Positions 1-12,539 are shown, numbered from the stretch's first letter. The stretch: DNA of 64,000 bases from Synanceia verrucosa (GCA_029721515.1 CM056556.1:2232501-2296500); one strand, 5' to 3'. The notes: a model not told the origin generated them from the letters alone. Translations and numbers: made by a program.

Positions 1-2100
1 TAAACAAACAAATAACAAAACAATTAAAAAAAACATAAGAATGCCAAATCCATATTACCATTAACTAATTAATTAAAAAAAAAAAGAAAAAGAAAACTAA
101 ACTAAACTAAAACTAATTAAAACTAAGTGAATTAGAGAAAAAAAAATAAAAATGAAAATATAATACCAAATCCAAAACTATTGTTTTGATTTTTTTAAAT
201 AAATATTCACAGTGTATTATAGGAAACTTAATTCTCTCATTCTGTTCACCCCGTCCTAATTTAGTGCAAAGCTCTTCCTGCTTTTTTATGTAAAAAGAAC
301 AGATGAAGAGGTGTGCTGTGTTCACCTTAGGCCCCTAAATTGCTAAGTCCGCCACTGAAACCAGTAACTGTTTCTGACAGAAAACCAGTAACTGAAAACT
401 ACTTAGTTAAGTTAAGGGAAAAGGTCGTGGTTGGGCTTAAAAACAGGCGTGAATTCAGTGAAATATATACAGAAATGTGTTCGTCACCCTCATTATGCAT
501 CTCCAGATTTTTCCCAGTTTGTAGCCCTGGAAGATAAAGACAGTAGAAGGTACTAGAAGGTCCAGGAGACTGATTAGTTCCTGAATTAAAACCAACACGA
601 AGCCCTGAGACGCCAAAAACAGGAGGCCTCAGGGTGGACTGAGGTGTTTCATGTAGCCTGTCTCCAGGTTTTTATTCTGCCAGGCAGTTTTCATTCTAGA
701 CGCTTAATCACAAACTTATCTGGACTGGGACGGCAGGTGAATTTAAAGTAGACTAAAGAAAGAGGACCAGCAGGACCCCTGAGGCCTGGATTTGAGGATT
801 ACTGCTGTAGACGGTGTCACAGACATTGATTTTGTCCCGGGACTAAACGTCTCTCTGAGCTGAAGGCAACGACTTCGCCGGCATCTTAAAAAACGCACCA
901 GAAGTCCTGCGGGAGCGTGGGTATTTAAGTGCAAACGCTCGCAGCATCTTAAACATATATGTACACTGGGCTGGAGTCTGCCTGCAAGACCCAAATCTGA
1001 CTCATTAATCACAGGTTTTTGTGGATTGATTTTAATTAATCTCCATTAAATATCATTTATTTTGACTCTATATTACCGTGCTTCATGGGAATATATCTGC
1101 ACTGAAAGCGTTTATTAAACAATTTATTTATTCTGTACATCGTCTAACATCCAGTGTGATACATTTGTACATTTCCTGTTTATATATTCAGTATTTATCC
1201 TTGTTGTATATTCATATTTGTACATATAAAAGTACTTTACACGGAGCAACTAAACAACGTAAGTATACAAAATATTTACGGCTACTGTCAAATGTTTATT
1301 TACATCAATAAAATGGGTTTACATACCCAGAGCAACGGTCTAAGGTATCGGTAAAATACCAACAAATATTTTATATGGCAATATTATATTGATAAGCAGA
1401 CAACTATCAATCTTTCATATAGATTATTAACCTCTTTACAGTCTGACAGCCCATCAGAGCTAAATAAATCTATTTTTGGCAAGAAAAAGGTCATATAGTT
1501 ATTTTCTCAAGATATATGAATGATTGGAAAACTGCATGTTATTAGATAAAGCAGACATTTCTACTAAAACATGTTTACATGCTTTATTTATTTTCCTTAT
1601 ACTCTTTGGTAACGCTCTGCTTGTGTTGCTAGGCAACAGCTTGGATCCATGTTTACTTCCCATCAGCTGACTGGGACAAAAGAAACAAAACAAAGACAGA
1701 TAGACAGATAGACAGGATTGGCCTTATTATTAGAGGTCAGAGGTCACACTGTGTGTCATGACAGCGTACCTGTGGACAGGTTAGAGTCTGAGCTCTGCAG
1801 TGATATATCACCTCATGACTGTCTGCAGGTTACTCTCTTTTAAACTGCCTCTATGTAAAAACACGGTTAACAAATGTGATGATGGAGGGATGAAAAAAGG
1901 AGTGATGACACACAGGAAGCTAACATTGTTGCTATGCTATCATGCATTTTCCATCAGCAGGGAAAAAGCACCACTGGACATGGACATGGACAGGTTTTGG
2001 GGTCAGACTCATGAACTAAATCATAATAATCACATTAATGCTAATGCTAATCACACAGGGGTTAGCCTGTAGCCACAGTGTCTCCATCACCTGTTAGGCC
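1..2100. other. Non-coding flank, no gene seen
   Basis: AT-rich sequence with no reading frame that looks coding. It holds A-rich runs near the left edge, a short GATA-type run near 1698-1712, and a cryptic TAATGC-type repeat near 2036-2055. If the candidate first exon at 2136-2295 is real, this stretch would be its first intron on the minus strand. I could not find a matching downstream exon in it. Confidence 0.5.
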
Positions 2101-2135
2101 TTAGCAACACAAACACACAATAACACGGTTCCTAC

Positions 2136-2295
2136 CGGGAGAGTAGAGCCTCGCCAGCTGCCGGGCACCGGCGTGCTGCGGTCCCCAGCGAGGCGCCGCG
2201 CTGCGTGCAGCCGCCCCGTGCTCGTTCCCGTTCGGATCCTCCTCCGCCATGGACCGGTGCCTGATGTCGGTCTCGGAGAGAAGCGACGCCGCCAT
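2136..2295 (-). CDS. Candidate first coding exon of an unidentified gene
   Basis: On the minus strand an ATG at 2295-2293 has A at -3 and G at +4, a good initiation context. It opens 53 codons starting [20 protein letters not shown] and ending in RQLARLYSP, followed by the first base of a split codon. Then comes GTAGGAAC, a usable splice donor, so the exon would end at 2136 in phase 1. A second in-frame ATG lies at codon 16. The peptide is rich in Ala, Arg and Glu, as in a disordered N-terminus, and I do not recognise the family. The exon sits in a CpG-rich block, which suits a promoter-proximal exon. The gene would lie downstream of znf521 in the same orientation, its promoter about 4.4 kb beyond the znf521 poly(A) site. 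A plus-strand frame starting at 2249 overlaps it antisense and also ends near a donor-like GTGAGC, so the strand is not certain. Confidence 0.4.
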
Positions 2296-2450
2296 GATTC
2301 CTTCCTCCCTGCTGCTGCTGCCCGCCCTGCTGCGCCCCGGCGTCGGCTTTCAGCTGCAAGACATCAATTATGGATCCGTGTCGGTGAGCAGCTCGGTCGG
2401 TTCGGGTCGTGTCCCGGCCTCCGTTAGCGGTTTGTTGTGACCGGATGTAA
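2136..2450 (-). promoter_or_regulatory. CpG-rich promoter-like block
   Basis: This stretch is far richer in G+C and in CpG than the flanking AT-rich sequence. It covers the candidate first exon and about 150 bp upstream of it on the minus strand. Such blocks commonly mark transcription start sites in vertebrates. No TATA box is obvious. Confidence 0.5.
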
Positions 2451-2529
2451 GGGGGCTGGACCGGATGACGGCAGCAGTCAGCAGCCTGATGCCACCCGGA
2501 AGTAAACAGAACCACCACCATGGAGTGGG

Positions 2530-4357
2530 TATAGATAAAAATAGAAATATATTTATCTATATATAGATGTGTAACATAAAGAAACTAAACTGATATATAC
2601 ATATTTATCTGTATATGGATATATAATATAAGATACTAAACTGATATATACATATTTATCTATATGTGGATATATAATATAAGATACTAAACTGATATAT
2701 ACATATTTATCTATATATGGATATATAATATAAGATACTAAACTGATATATACATATTTATCTATATGTGGATATATAATATAAGATACTAAACTGATAT
2801 ATACATATTTATCTATATATGGATATATAATATAAGATACTAAACTGATATATATACATATTTATCTATATATGGATATATAATATAAGATACTAAACTG
2901 ATATATACATATTATGTATCTATATATGGATATATAATATAAGATACTAAACTGATATATACATATTATGTATCTATATATGGATATATAATATAAGATA
3001 CTAAACTGATATATACATATTATGTATCTATATATGGATATATAATATAAGATACTAAACTGATATATACATATTATTTATCTATATATGGATATATAAT
3101 ATAAGATACTAAACTGATATATACATATTATTTATCTATATATGGATATATAATATAAGATACTAAACTGATATATACATATTTATCTATATATGGATAT
3201 ATAATATAAGATACTAAACTGATATATACATATTATTTATCTATATATGGATATATAATATAAGATACTAAACTGATATATATACATATTTATCTATATA
3301 TGGATATATAATATAAGATACTAAACTGATATATACATATTTATCTATATGTGGATATACAATATAAAGATACTAAACTGATATATACATATTTATCTAT
3401 ATGTGGATATATAATATAAGATACTAAACTGATATATACATATTATTTATCTATATATGGATATACAATATAAAGATACTAAACTGATATATACATATTA
3501 TTTATCTATATATGGATATATAATATAAAGATACTAAACTGATATATACATATTATTTATCTATATATGGATATATAATATAAGATACTAAACTGATATA
3601 TACATATTATTTATCTATATATGGATATATAATATAAGATACTAAACTGATATATATACATATTTATCTATATATGGATATATAATATAAGATACTAAAC
3701 TGATATATACATATTAATCTATATATGGATATATAATATAAGATACTAAACTGATATATATACATATTTATCTATATATGGATATATAATATAAGATACT
3801 AAACTGATATATACATATTTATCTATATGTGGATATATAATATAAGATACTAAACTGATATATACATATTATTTATCTATATATGGATATACAATATAAA
3901 GATACTAAACTGATATATACATATTTATCTATATGTGGATATATAATATAAGATACTAAACTGATATATACATATTTATCTATATGTGGATATACAATAT
4001 AAAGATACTAAACTGATATATATACATATTTATCTATATATGGATATATAATATACTTATATATAAGATACTAAACTGATATATACATATTATTTATCTA
4101 TATATGGATATATAATATAAGATACTAAACTGATATATACATATTATTTATCTATATATGGATATATAATATAATATAAGATACTAAACTGATATATACA
4201 TATTATTTATCTATATATGGATATATAATATAAGATACTTCACTGATATATACATATTTATCTATATATGGATATATAATATACTTATATATAAGATACT
4301 TCACTGATATATGCATATTTATCTATGTATAGATAAAATATAATGATACTGAACTGC
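2530..4357. repeat. AT-rich minisatellite, 51-bp unit, about 35 copies
   Basis: A near-perfect tandem array. The 51-bp unit contains GATATATACATATTTATC, then TATATATGGATATATAATAT, then AAGATACTAAACT. Length variants recur: CATATTATTTATC adds 3 bp, TATATATAC adds 2 bp, and two late units carry an extra ACTTATAT. The first unit (from 2530) and the last (to about 4357) are more diverged, as expected at array edges. It begins about 80 bp upstream of the CpG-rich block. Confidence 0.95.
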
Positions 4358-6760
4358 TGGTAGGCTGGTTTATCTCACTGGCAGGCTCTTTATCTATAAA
4401 CACAATTTCTCTCACACATTTAAGTCTTAATTATTTGTCTGTATATACATTTTTAGTAATTTTTAATACTGCTCTTCTTACTGACACTTTCTATTGTAAA
4501 TAGAAAACAGTATTACTTTTTCTGTTTTTATATTGCTTTTTAATATTGAGTTTCCATTTCTTGCTGATGCTGCAATGAAAATAATAAAATATTATATCGT
4601 CAGCCTCTTAGCATAATTGACTCAGTCATATTTCAAGGTTTTCAGAAAAGAAGAAAAAACACTTTTTATTTTGAACTGATTTGCAAGCAAAAAACAACAG
4701 TCATTACATAACAAGTCAAAGTTATTGATATATTAAGGCAGATATCGCATGTTTTCTAAAGTGACTAATATACTATCAGGTATAAAAATAAGTAAATCTG
4801 GGCCAAACTAATATTGTGGTTTCACACTTGATTAATGGTTGCTTCCTCACATACCAGACTGGACTATATGGTATCATATTTACAGCATGCTTAGACGTAC
4901 AATACATTGCTCTATTGAAATACAAATGCTGTTGGAATAATGTCTCCATGAATTGTACAATGATTTGGACCTACCAGAACAGATACTGGTCATTAATGAA
5001 GTTGTTGAAGTTAATTTTAGATTTAGTTTATCCAACATCTGGTGAACTTTGTGTAGTTTGTAAAGCTAACATGGAAACATTTATTCTGCACTGAGCTTAA
5101 ATTATTTTCGATTTAGTGGGAGTTTTGTTTAAAAAACCATTTTATATTCATAAAAATAAATGGTCTAAAAGAAACCCAAATGTTTAAGAGAGAAATGAGA
5201 AACACTTTGGGGTTTTTTATTGTTTGCATTCCTCACATGCTGTATGTGATGAAAGATGAATAAAGACACACATTAAAAAGTGATAAATTTGAGTTTTATA
5301 AACAGTGATTTTTTTGAACAAACAACTTTATTTAAATGTGTTCAGTCAGTTGATTGTTTTGACACTTTCACAGTATTTACACAGCACTTCAAACTGCTTT
5401 CAAATATAGGAATCAAGGCTATCGACGTTAAACTCTTAACACAATTAATCTGCTATTTTGTGTGACAGTAACTCTACTTGAAAAAAAATGTCCAAAATGT
5501 CAGAGAAGTGCTAATATAAGCTGGTATATGGTTAATTTAATTTTATCAACATGTTTGATCGTTATTTATGACTGTGTTGTTAGTTTCCTTGATTTTTTGA
5601 ATGGAGTTCTGTTTCATTACCTGCCAGCACGACTCTGAAAACACATTTCAGGCTGTTTGTCCAAGTAGAGTTACTGTTAATCACGTTAACGTGCTGATTT
5701 TGACAGCCCTAATAAAAAACTATTTTTTTTCTTTACAATATGGGACCTTTAACACAATCCCATTAGGGTCAAATTCAAGTTCATACTAGTGCTTTGTGTT
5801 TCATCTCAAACATGTTTTCATGCTGTGATGTGCAAAAAACTTTTGTTGTTCCTCTTCTCAAACCAGTTGTGATGCAGCACCTGTTTTATCTGAACCCTTT
5901 TCTCCCTTCATTCTTCACTTCAGCTGAACCAGCCGCTGGACTAAATGTGTTAGTTGATGACATCACACTGCATCACTGAAGAGAAGGCAGGACTTTAGTC
6001 AGGAAGTTTCAGGCAGTTCAGGAGGCAGAAGACAGTGTTTGTGTTGGATAGAGGAACGCTACCAGAAAACGCTCTAAAATGGAACAACAAAAGAATAAAG
6101 AACACAAAATATGACTCGTATAAGCGGTAATATTGCTACCAGAGCCTGATTGAATATCAATAAAAGCAAGATGCATTTCATAAAATCAAATGTTGGTGAG
6201 TTAGCTCATGTTACAGTAAGTGATGTTTGCTTGCAGGTACTTAATACTGCATGTGTGCATGTTATTTTTATGGATTTTGCTTTGCAGATTGTTTCATTTG
6301 AATATTCTCTTTGAGAGATATGAGCCTGTATTTCAATAATAAGTAGACGATTAGAGACATGACAGGAAAAAAAAAAAACAGAAACACATCTAGAATGAAA
6401 CTGCATGAATTGTGTGATAAAGAAACTCTTTATACCTTACCTTTTAAAATATGTCCACATTACTATTTGATGACTATAAATGTGAATATTAAAACACATA
6501 ATGTGACTGATAAAACTTTCAGGGGGTATGCATGCAAGCTCACATATTTATCTCCTTTGAATAAAAGCACACCACACAGAAATTATTTCTCATTTATTTA
6601 TTTGTTTTGTCTTTTTTGTCTGTACTAGATTATTGCAATCTGGTTAATTCACATTTAAAAAGCAGTCATTGACCAGACGCACTGAAATCAATGATATTCA
6701 TTTTTACAATAACCATTATAGGCCCCATAGAGACTGGAAAACCCAATCCAAAAAAAGAAA
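4358..6760. other. Intergenic AT-rich sequence
   Basis: No coding region is supported; the reading frames of 60-90 codons are scattered and lack splice or family signals. It contains one copy of the dispersed repeat with a GGGCTGTCA-type end (5515-5712), a LINE-tail-like AATAAAGACACACA near 5260-5275, and ordinary AT-rich DNA. Confidence 0.5.
5515..5712 (+). mobile_element. Dispersed hAT-like non-autonomous repeat, copy 1
   Basis: It shares the order of motifs ACATGTTTGATCGTTA, GACTGTGTTGTTAGTTTCCT, ATGGAGTTCTG and AGAGTTACTGTTAA with copies at 8085-8343 and (inverted) 31783-32080. It ends in TTTTGACAGCCCTAA. The reverse of that end, TTAGGGCTGTCAAAA, resembles hAT-type termini common in fish genomes. 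No coding capacity. Confidence 0.65.
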
Positions 6761-6764
6761 CATC

Positions 6765-7546
6765 TGTATGGTTTTCTGCACTTTATTTTGTTTGATGTCT
6801 TTTTTTTTGATAGTAATTACAAAAAGGAAAAAATATATATAACAATAATCATAAAAAGGAGAGTCAGGGGGGGAAAAATCAAGAATATTACGACTGGCAA
6901 ACAAACGATCACAACACGGCACGAGTACCTACTTACGGCGAGAAAAGAAAGGTAGAAAATATGAAAACAAAAGAAATAAGCGCGTATGGCAAGAAAAGGA
7001 AAAGTCAAAGAAATTAGCACCTATGAAGTTAAATACAAGAAGCAACCGAGGGGACGAGAAAGTGAAGCTTTTTTCCTCCTACGATCTATTAAAAAAATGA
7101 AAAATCCCAAAACAACGGGTTGTTTTCTTGCTTTTTTTCCTTTTCTATTTGTTAAAAAAAATAAAATGCCTGACCTGGGGAGTGATGTCTGGGAGGAGGG
7201 GAGGAGGAAGTAGCTGGTAGGAGGTGAGGTAAGGTGGGTAGGTATGGGGGGGGGTGTTTGGCAGGGACAATAAAAAATACTGCACGTACAATACCTTTTG
7301 TCACTCCTCTCTTTCCTTCATCTGGTTCTCTCACCCACTTCCTCCTTTCTTTATTTAATAGCATATCCCATTAATATTCCTTTCCCCCGCTGCTCCTAAT
7401 AGCCGCGCCCAGTGGCGCGATCGTTAGAGTTTTACATGTGAGTAGCAAATGACACTTTGATTGGCTGTGATGTGGAGATGGGAGTCCCCCGCCGGCTCCG
7501 GGTCGGGGGCCCCGGCTGAGCCGAGAGATCCTGCCGGGCCCCGGTC
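6765..7546 (-). other. znf521: Proposed 3'UTR of znf521
   Basis: This follows the znf521 stop codon on the minus strand. It is of normal complexity, without the microsatellites and dispersed repeats that crowd the flanking DNA, as expected for conserved UTR. The distal end is placed about 20 nt past an AATAAA at 6787-6782. A nearer AATAAA-like signal around 7354-7349 could give a short isoform of about 200 nt. The exact cleavage site cannot be seen. Confidence 0.5.
6782..6787 (-). promoter_or_regulatory. Candidate poly(A) signal AATAAA of znf521
   Basis: The plus strand reads CTTTATTTTG here, giving AATAAA on the transcribed sense strand about 760 nt after the stop codon. It is a plausible distal polyadenylation signal. 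The other candidate is AATAAA near 7354-7349. Confidence 0.4.
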
Positions 7547-7576
7547 TCACTGCGCGTGCTGACTCAGCGTGTGGTT
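7547..7576 (-). CDS. znf521: znf521, terminal coding exon (last 9 residues and stop)
   Basis: The minus strand reads a pyrimidine tract, then CCTCCAG, then codons for NHTLSQHAQ and a TGA stop (TGA at 7549-7547). It joins in phase 0 to the exon ending in FFFQTELQ at 21385. The joined finger is C-x2-C-x12-H-x4-H: the cysteines lie in the upstream exon, and both zinc-binding histidines are in this 27-nt coding piece. From memory the mammalian ZNF521 C-terminus is NHTMSQHAQ and the ZNF423 paralogue ends TQHSS, so the SQHAQ ending favours znf521. The polypyrimidine tract before the acceptor is strong (TTTTTTCCCTCTCTCCCTCC). It is too short for ordinary gene finders, but the frame, acceptor and family end all agree. 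Confidence 0.9.
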   Translation of the reverse strand, partial: NHTLSQHAQ

Positions 7577-7940
7577 CTGGAGGGAGAGAGGGAAAAAAGT
7601 GAGAACACATGATGGGAGAAATAATGGGCTACGTGAGCGTAGTGCTTTCCACTCGCACCCCCATCCAATAATAGAACAGAAGGCAACAGAAACACAAGCC
7701 GCCTCCCACAGCACAGACAGCGAGGCCTCCTCGCTTCGAACGCCGTCTGATGGACAAGACGGAGACGACGAGCAGAGGCGGAAACAGAAAACTGCAGCGC
7801 TGTGGCATTGTTGCTCGCACAAAAGACTTCTTACACTTGAAAACAAATCTGATGATTGAAGAAAGATGGAAGAAATGAAGAAAGACCTGGGCCCGCTTCC
7901 TAAATTCCTATGACAACCTCAGTGGATGTGAGGGTCGACA

Positions 7941-7990
7941 GATGGATGGATGGATGGATAGATAGATGGACAGATAGATAGATAGATAGA
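7941..7990. repeat. (GATG)n/(GATA)n microsatellite
   Basis: A tetranucleotide run switching from GATG to GATA units. Confidence 0.9.
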
Positions 7991-8084
7991 GTTAGTGCCG
8001 CACCACCTCTATTTGGATAAACATCGAGAGACGTGCAAAACTTAACAGCCCTAATATAGGCTGCTAAAATCAGAACGACACCAC

Positions 8085-8343
8085 ATTAGCGTCCACTTCA
8101 CGTTACAAATTAACACTTTATCGATGCTCTTTGGTGGATTATATGTTTGCTGAATTCCAGGAGAAGCTTGGACAGATTCAGAGAAGATGGTTGATCTAAT
8201 TTTATCAGCACGTTTGATCGTTCGTTATGACTGCGTTCTTAGTTTCCTTATTTTTTTTAATGGAGTTCTGCTTCATGACCTGCCAGTACATCTCTGCAAA
8301 CGCATTTCAGGAAGTTTGTCCAGGAAGAGTTACCGTTGTGCAA
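8085..8343 (+). mobile_element. Dispersed hAT-like non-autonomous repeat, copy 2
   Basis: It matches the 5515-5712 copy through GTTTGATCGTTCGTTATGAC and ATGGAGTTCTGCTTCATGAC. It extends further left, with TTTGGTGGATTATATGTTTG and GAAGCTTGGACAGATTCAG, which also appear inverted at 31960-32040. Its right end runs into a CCTAAACCTAA-type segment at 8355-8500. Confidence 0.65.
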
Positions 8344-8354
8344 ATTAACAGCAT

Positions 8355-8500
8355 CTTTTCCTAAACCTACTTAAGTTGTTTTATTGCCTAAACCTAACTT
8401 TGTCGACCTTTCCTTAAATCTGAGTAACTCTGTTGCCTAAACCTAAGTAAGTAATTATTTTCTCTCGACCTTCTGGAAACCGTAGAGTTACTGTCGTACA
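8355..8500 (+). repeat. Short CCTAAACCTAA-type repeat segment
   Basis: About three imperfect units containing GTTGCCTAAACCTAA, the same unit as the arrays at 11262-11885 and 14395-15065. Confidence 0.7.
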
Positions 8501-8552
8501 AACTAGCACGCAAAGGCAAATTAATCGCATTAATGCGCAAATTTCGCAACAC

Positions 8553-8584
<32 letters not shown>

Positions 8585-8607
8585 CACACACGTGTGTGTG
8601 TGTATAT
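8553..8607. repeat. Compound (TG)n(TA)n(CA)n(TG)n microsatellite
   Basis: The alternating purine-pyrimidine run is nearly self-complementary and could form a cruciform or Z-DNA. Confidence 0.9.
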
Positions 8608-9884
8608 CGCCTCATTGTTATTATCTTATTCAATATTCTTTCTCATTTAATGTCTTAAAAATGTATAATGCTTAATGTTGAAAAATTATTAAGCAAAAAA
8701 AGAGCAGAAACTTATGTAGTCATACTTTTTCGCCTTTTTTTGCATCACCGTCATCATCTCATGAAAGGTGAACCTGGTTTATGTTTGAACAAAGTGTTTT
8801 TTTTTATTGTTTTGTTTGAATCCAGCGTCTTGATTTGTTTATTCAGATCTGTAAAAGCCTTGTGTCTTTTCACATCATGATTAATATTTTATCGTTTCCA
8901 TACCGCAGAGACGCCTACATGAACTTCCCTCCAAAGGCATCTACGCACTACGCATCAATACATTATCACAATGTACTTTTTCAAAATCACAATTCAACAG
9001 AAGCGAGAGTGAAGCTGGGATGTCTGCGTAAAAACTGGACAGGAAATGAGCTTCAGGGATGTGCGAATATTAAAGTGTTAAAGTTTAAGATGTATCAACA
9101 GTGTGGAGTTTTGGGAGTGTTGCACACAAATACTTCCACAATCCGTCCTCAGTGGCTGCTCCGTATCAGCCACCAGGGGGAATTGAACTGGTGATAATCT
9201 GGATTTGCTGGTTTGGATTTTAGCTAGAATCCCGTCTAAAGCTGTGGAGATATGTGTGAGAGAGATCAGGAGATGATTGGAAAAATGTGTGTGTTTCCAG
9301 CAGGATGTTTTCCGCCTCCTCATTTTCCCCGCACACTGATTCCCTCTGAAACACTTCCCTATCATCCCTTCTTCTTCACTCTATTCCCAGTGAGATCTTC
9401 CCAATCAACGCTGCTCCCCCCCACCCTCTACCCTTCACCACCTCTAAAAGCAGCTTTCTCTGATTAATCGCTCTCTCTCACACTGATACAGAATAAAAAA
9501 AAAAGAAAAAGAACAGTGAAGGGATGGGAGGAAATAAAAGAGGAGGGGATGAACAGAGCAGGGAGTCAGAGAGGGATTATACATGGTTTGGGCTTGATAA
9601 ATACTTATTTGTCAGTTTGTGGGCCTTATCTGACTGAGCGTTTTGTTTTGTTTGAGCTCTTTGGAGTTTAAGTGTGTACATAAGGGTCCCACACAGCCTT
9701 ATAATACTAGATATGTGTGTGAAACTGATCTGAAACCAGCTGACACTGACCCCATTATGATAGAAAACCCTACTCCTCTCTCTCTTTCTGTCTGCTGCCT
9801 CTCGCTCTATCACTTCCTATCTTCGTCAGCTGGCTGCATTTCCTCCCATCGCCAGGAGAGGTCAGGCTCATTCCTCTTTATGTG

Positions 9885-10525
9885 ACCGTGTTAGAGGAGG
9901 AGAGAAAAGGATAAGATAGGAAAGGAAAGGAAAAGAAAGGAGACAGAGTGGAGAGGTGGTAGGACGAAAGCAGAGGAGCTAGGACAAAAGGAGAGGAGGC
10001 GACATGGGGAAGGAGACAAGAGGAGACTAGAGAAGAGGAGAGGGGACAAGGAAGGAGACTAGAGGAGACTAGAGAAGAAGATACGGGGAGGCAAGAGAAG
10101 AGGAGAGGAGACAGGGAAGGAGATGAGAGGAGAGGAGACAGTGAAGGAGAGGAAACAGAGGACAGGAGACAGGGATGGAGATGAGAGGAGACAAGAGAAG
10201 AGAAAAGGAGCCAGGGAAGGAGACTAGAGGAGAGGAGACAGGGAGAAAGACATCAGTTAAGACTAGAGGAGAGGAGACAAAGAAGGAGACCTGAGGAGAG
10301 GCGACAGGGAAGGAGAGGAGACAAGAGACGAGGAGAAGAAACTAGGGGAGAGGAGACAGGGAAGGAGACTAGAGGAGAGGAGACAGGGAAGGAGATGAGA
10401 GGTAACTAGGGGAGAGGAGATGGGCAATGAGAAGAGAGGCGGCAGGAGGAAAAGAGAGGAGAGGGTACTAGGAATGGAAAAGAGGCAGGAGGGGAAGAGA
10501 GAAGAGTAGAGGAAAGGAGGCATGT
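9885..10525 (+). repeat. Polypurine (GAGGAGA)-rich tract, about 640 bp
   Basis: The plus strand is almost entirely A and G with scattered C and T. Degenerate units resemble GAGAGGAGACAGGGAAGGAG and ACTAGAGGAGAG. Because znf521 is on the minus strand, its transcript carries the pyrimidine version. The long frames read across it are low-complexity artefacts. Confidence 0.9.
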
Positions 10526-10903
10526 GTCCTGTTTCCTAGAGGTCATCAGACCTTGAGCTCCTGACCTCTAACACAGAGGTCACATGTCATGTGATCAGTT
10601 TCAACAAGGACACAGGAAGAGGGAAGGAGACAGAGAGTTGAGTCTTTGAGTCCTGCTGCTGCCATATTGATTTGTAGAAGGAGTGAGGGGTGGAAAGAGG
10701 GACTGAGGAAGAGGAGGAGGAAGAGGAGGGAGGCCACATCGCTCCCTGGAGGAGGTGGCATGGCTGCTGTGGACTCTGCAGGAAATAGAGATGAGAGAGG
10801 AGTAATGGAGGGATGGATCATGCTACACACTCCTCGTTACTCCTCTTCATTTGCGTTGTTGTTGGGGGCTCAGTATTGATCATGCAGCGCTGCAATCGAT
10901 CAG

Positions 10904-10905
<2 letters not shown>

Positions 10906-10943
<38 letters not shown>
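10906..10943. repeat. (GT)n microsatellite
   Basis: About 19 uninterrupted GT units. Confidence 0.95.
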
Positions 10944-10944
<1 letters not shown>

Positions 10945-11261
10945 ACAGTGTGACATCTGCTCTACAGCAGAGTAATTGATATATTCTAGAGAAAAAAAAT
11001 AGTTGACAGGAGGAAGAGGAGGAGGAGTGGTACATTTGTATATTTAGTGTTTACTGTGGTTCCAGGCCTGTTAGTTAGTGTGACTCATTCATGAGAAAAG
11101 ACGCACACCTGCGGAAGTTTCACAATAAAAGCCTCCCAGCGTAGCGACGGGACTATTTTTACTCTGGAGGTGTTTTAATGTGAAACGTGAAGCAAAGAAT
11201 AACTGAGATATTAAAATATCAGTTGTGTGTGTGAGTGTAAGTGAACGGAAATATGAGGTAA

Positions 11262-11885
11262 GTTTGTTGCTTAAACCTAAACAACTGATCTTTTTCCAAA
11301 GCTTAACTCAGTAGTTTTGTTGCCTAAATCTAACTTAGTCAATCTTTTTCCGAAACCGAAGTAGCTTTGTTTCCTAAACCTAGCTGTATTGATCTATCCT
11401 TAAACCAAACTAAATTGTTTTATTACCTAAACCAAACTAAATCGATGTTTTCCTCAGCTGAACTGTTTTTGTTGCCTAAACCTAAGCTGATATTTTCCTA
11501 AGCCTAACCAAGTGTTTTTTTTTGCCTGAACCTAACTCAGTCAATCTTTTCTGAGACCTGGTTCTGTTTCCTAAACCTAGCTAAATTGATCTATCCCTAA
11601 ACCAAACTAAGTTGATACTTTCCTAAGCCTAACTCAGTAGTTTTGTTGATTAAACCTAACTCAGTCAATGTTTTCCGAAAACTGACTCAGTAGTTTTGTT
11701 ACATAAACCTCACCAATTTTCCTAAGCCTGACTCAATAGTTTTGTTGCCTAAACTTAACTTAGTCTACCTTTCCGTAAATTTGACTAACCCCGTTGCCTA
11801 AACCTAAGTAAGTAACTGTTTTCCATGCAATTTTCGTGACGTATCGTACAATCCTGTCTCCTGACCTTCTGGAAACCTTTTAACA
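11262..11885 (+). repeat. CCTAAACCTAA-type minisatellite, array 1
   Basis: An imperfect tandem array of roughly 35-50-bp units, with core GTTTTGTTGCCTAAACCTAA followed by variants of CTCAGTCAATCTTTTCC or ACTAAATTGATCTATCC. Units are diverged, so the array is old. It shares its unit with 14395-15065 in the same intron and with several isolated copies. Confidence 0.9.
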
Positions 11886-12226
11886 TGACAGTTTTTTTCT
11901 GTTAGAACAGCCTGGTTTTTCATTTAGTTGTTTTGAAAACGACACTTCCTGAGTGTCTTGAACTAAATAAATACGAACTGAAACCCTTCTGCTGTTCTTG
12001 TCGCAGCAGAGGGAGTGTGCGCTGCAGCGAGAACAGCCTCGTCTTCCAGGCCAGGACCAGACCAGACCAGTCAATACAGAGGCCTGTCATTGTTTTTCCT
12101 AAACTGCTTAGAGGGAGCGAGGCTAAAGCCTGCAGAGCCCTGGGGCCCCGAGGGAAATATGGCCCCGTCGCATTACCAGCCACACACACACCAATAAAGA
12201 ACTTACAAAGACTACACAACAGCAGA

Positions 12227-12246
12227 CACACACACACACACACACA
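12227..12246. repeat. (CA)n microsatellite
   Basis: About ten CA units; a second short GT run lies at 12427-12443. Confidence 0.9.
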
Positions 12247-12539
12247 TGCAGCGTCATGGGGAAAGGGAGAAGGGTGCGACAGAGGAAACTGGAGATAGAG
12301 ATATGAGGAAATGTAATCTGGCTGCTCCTCTCTCTTATCTGCTGCTTTACACGCTGGATGTTTGTGTTTGTGATGCTGTAGACGGCTCATAGAGCCCCGC
12401 TGTCACCTTTAATACATTATTTAATATGTGTGTGTGTGTGTGCGCGCATGATTACTGTTACACCTGGTGTGTTTGCACGAGTCACATGATCTGACTGTAG
12501 AGAAGAAACACCTTTTTGACACGTCAGATTAAAGTAGAT

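Noticed and set aside
743..1012. A minus-strand frame of 89 codons as the second exon of the candidate gene at 2136-2295
   Set aside because: No acceptor in the right phase joins it sensibly to the candidate first exon, and the peptide shows no family features.
2530..4357. CRISPR-like array of regular repeats
   Set aside because: There are no unique spacers; the whole unit repeats. The surrounding genome is vertebrate, and there are no cas-like genes.
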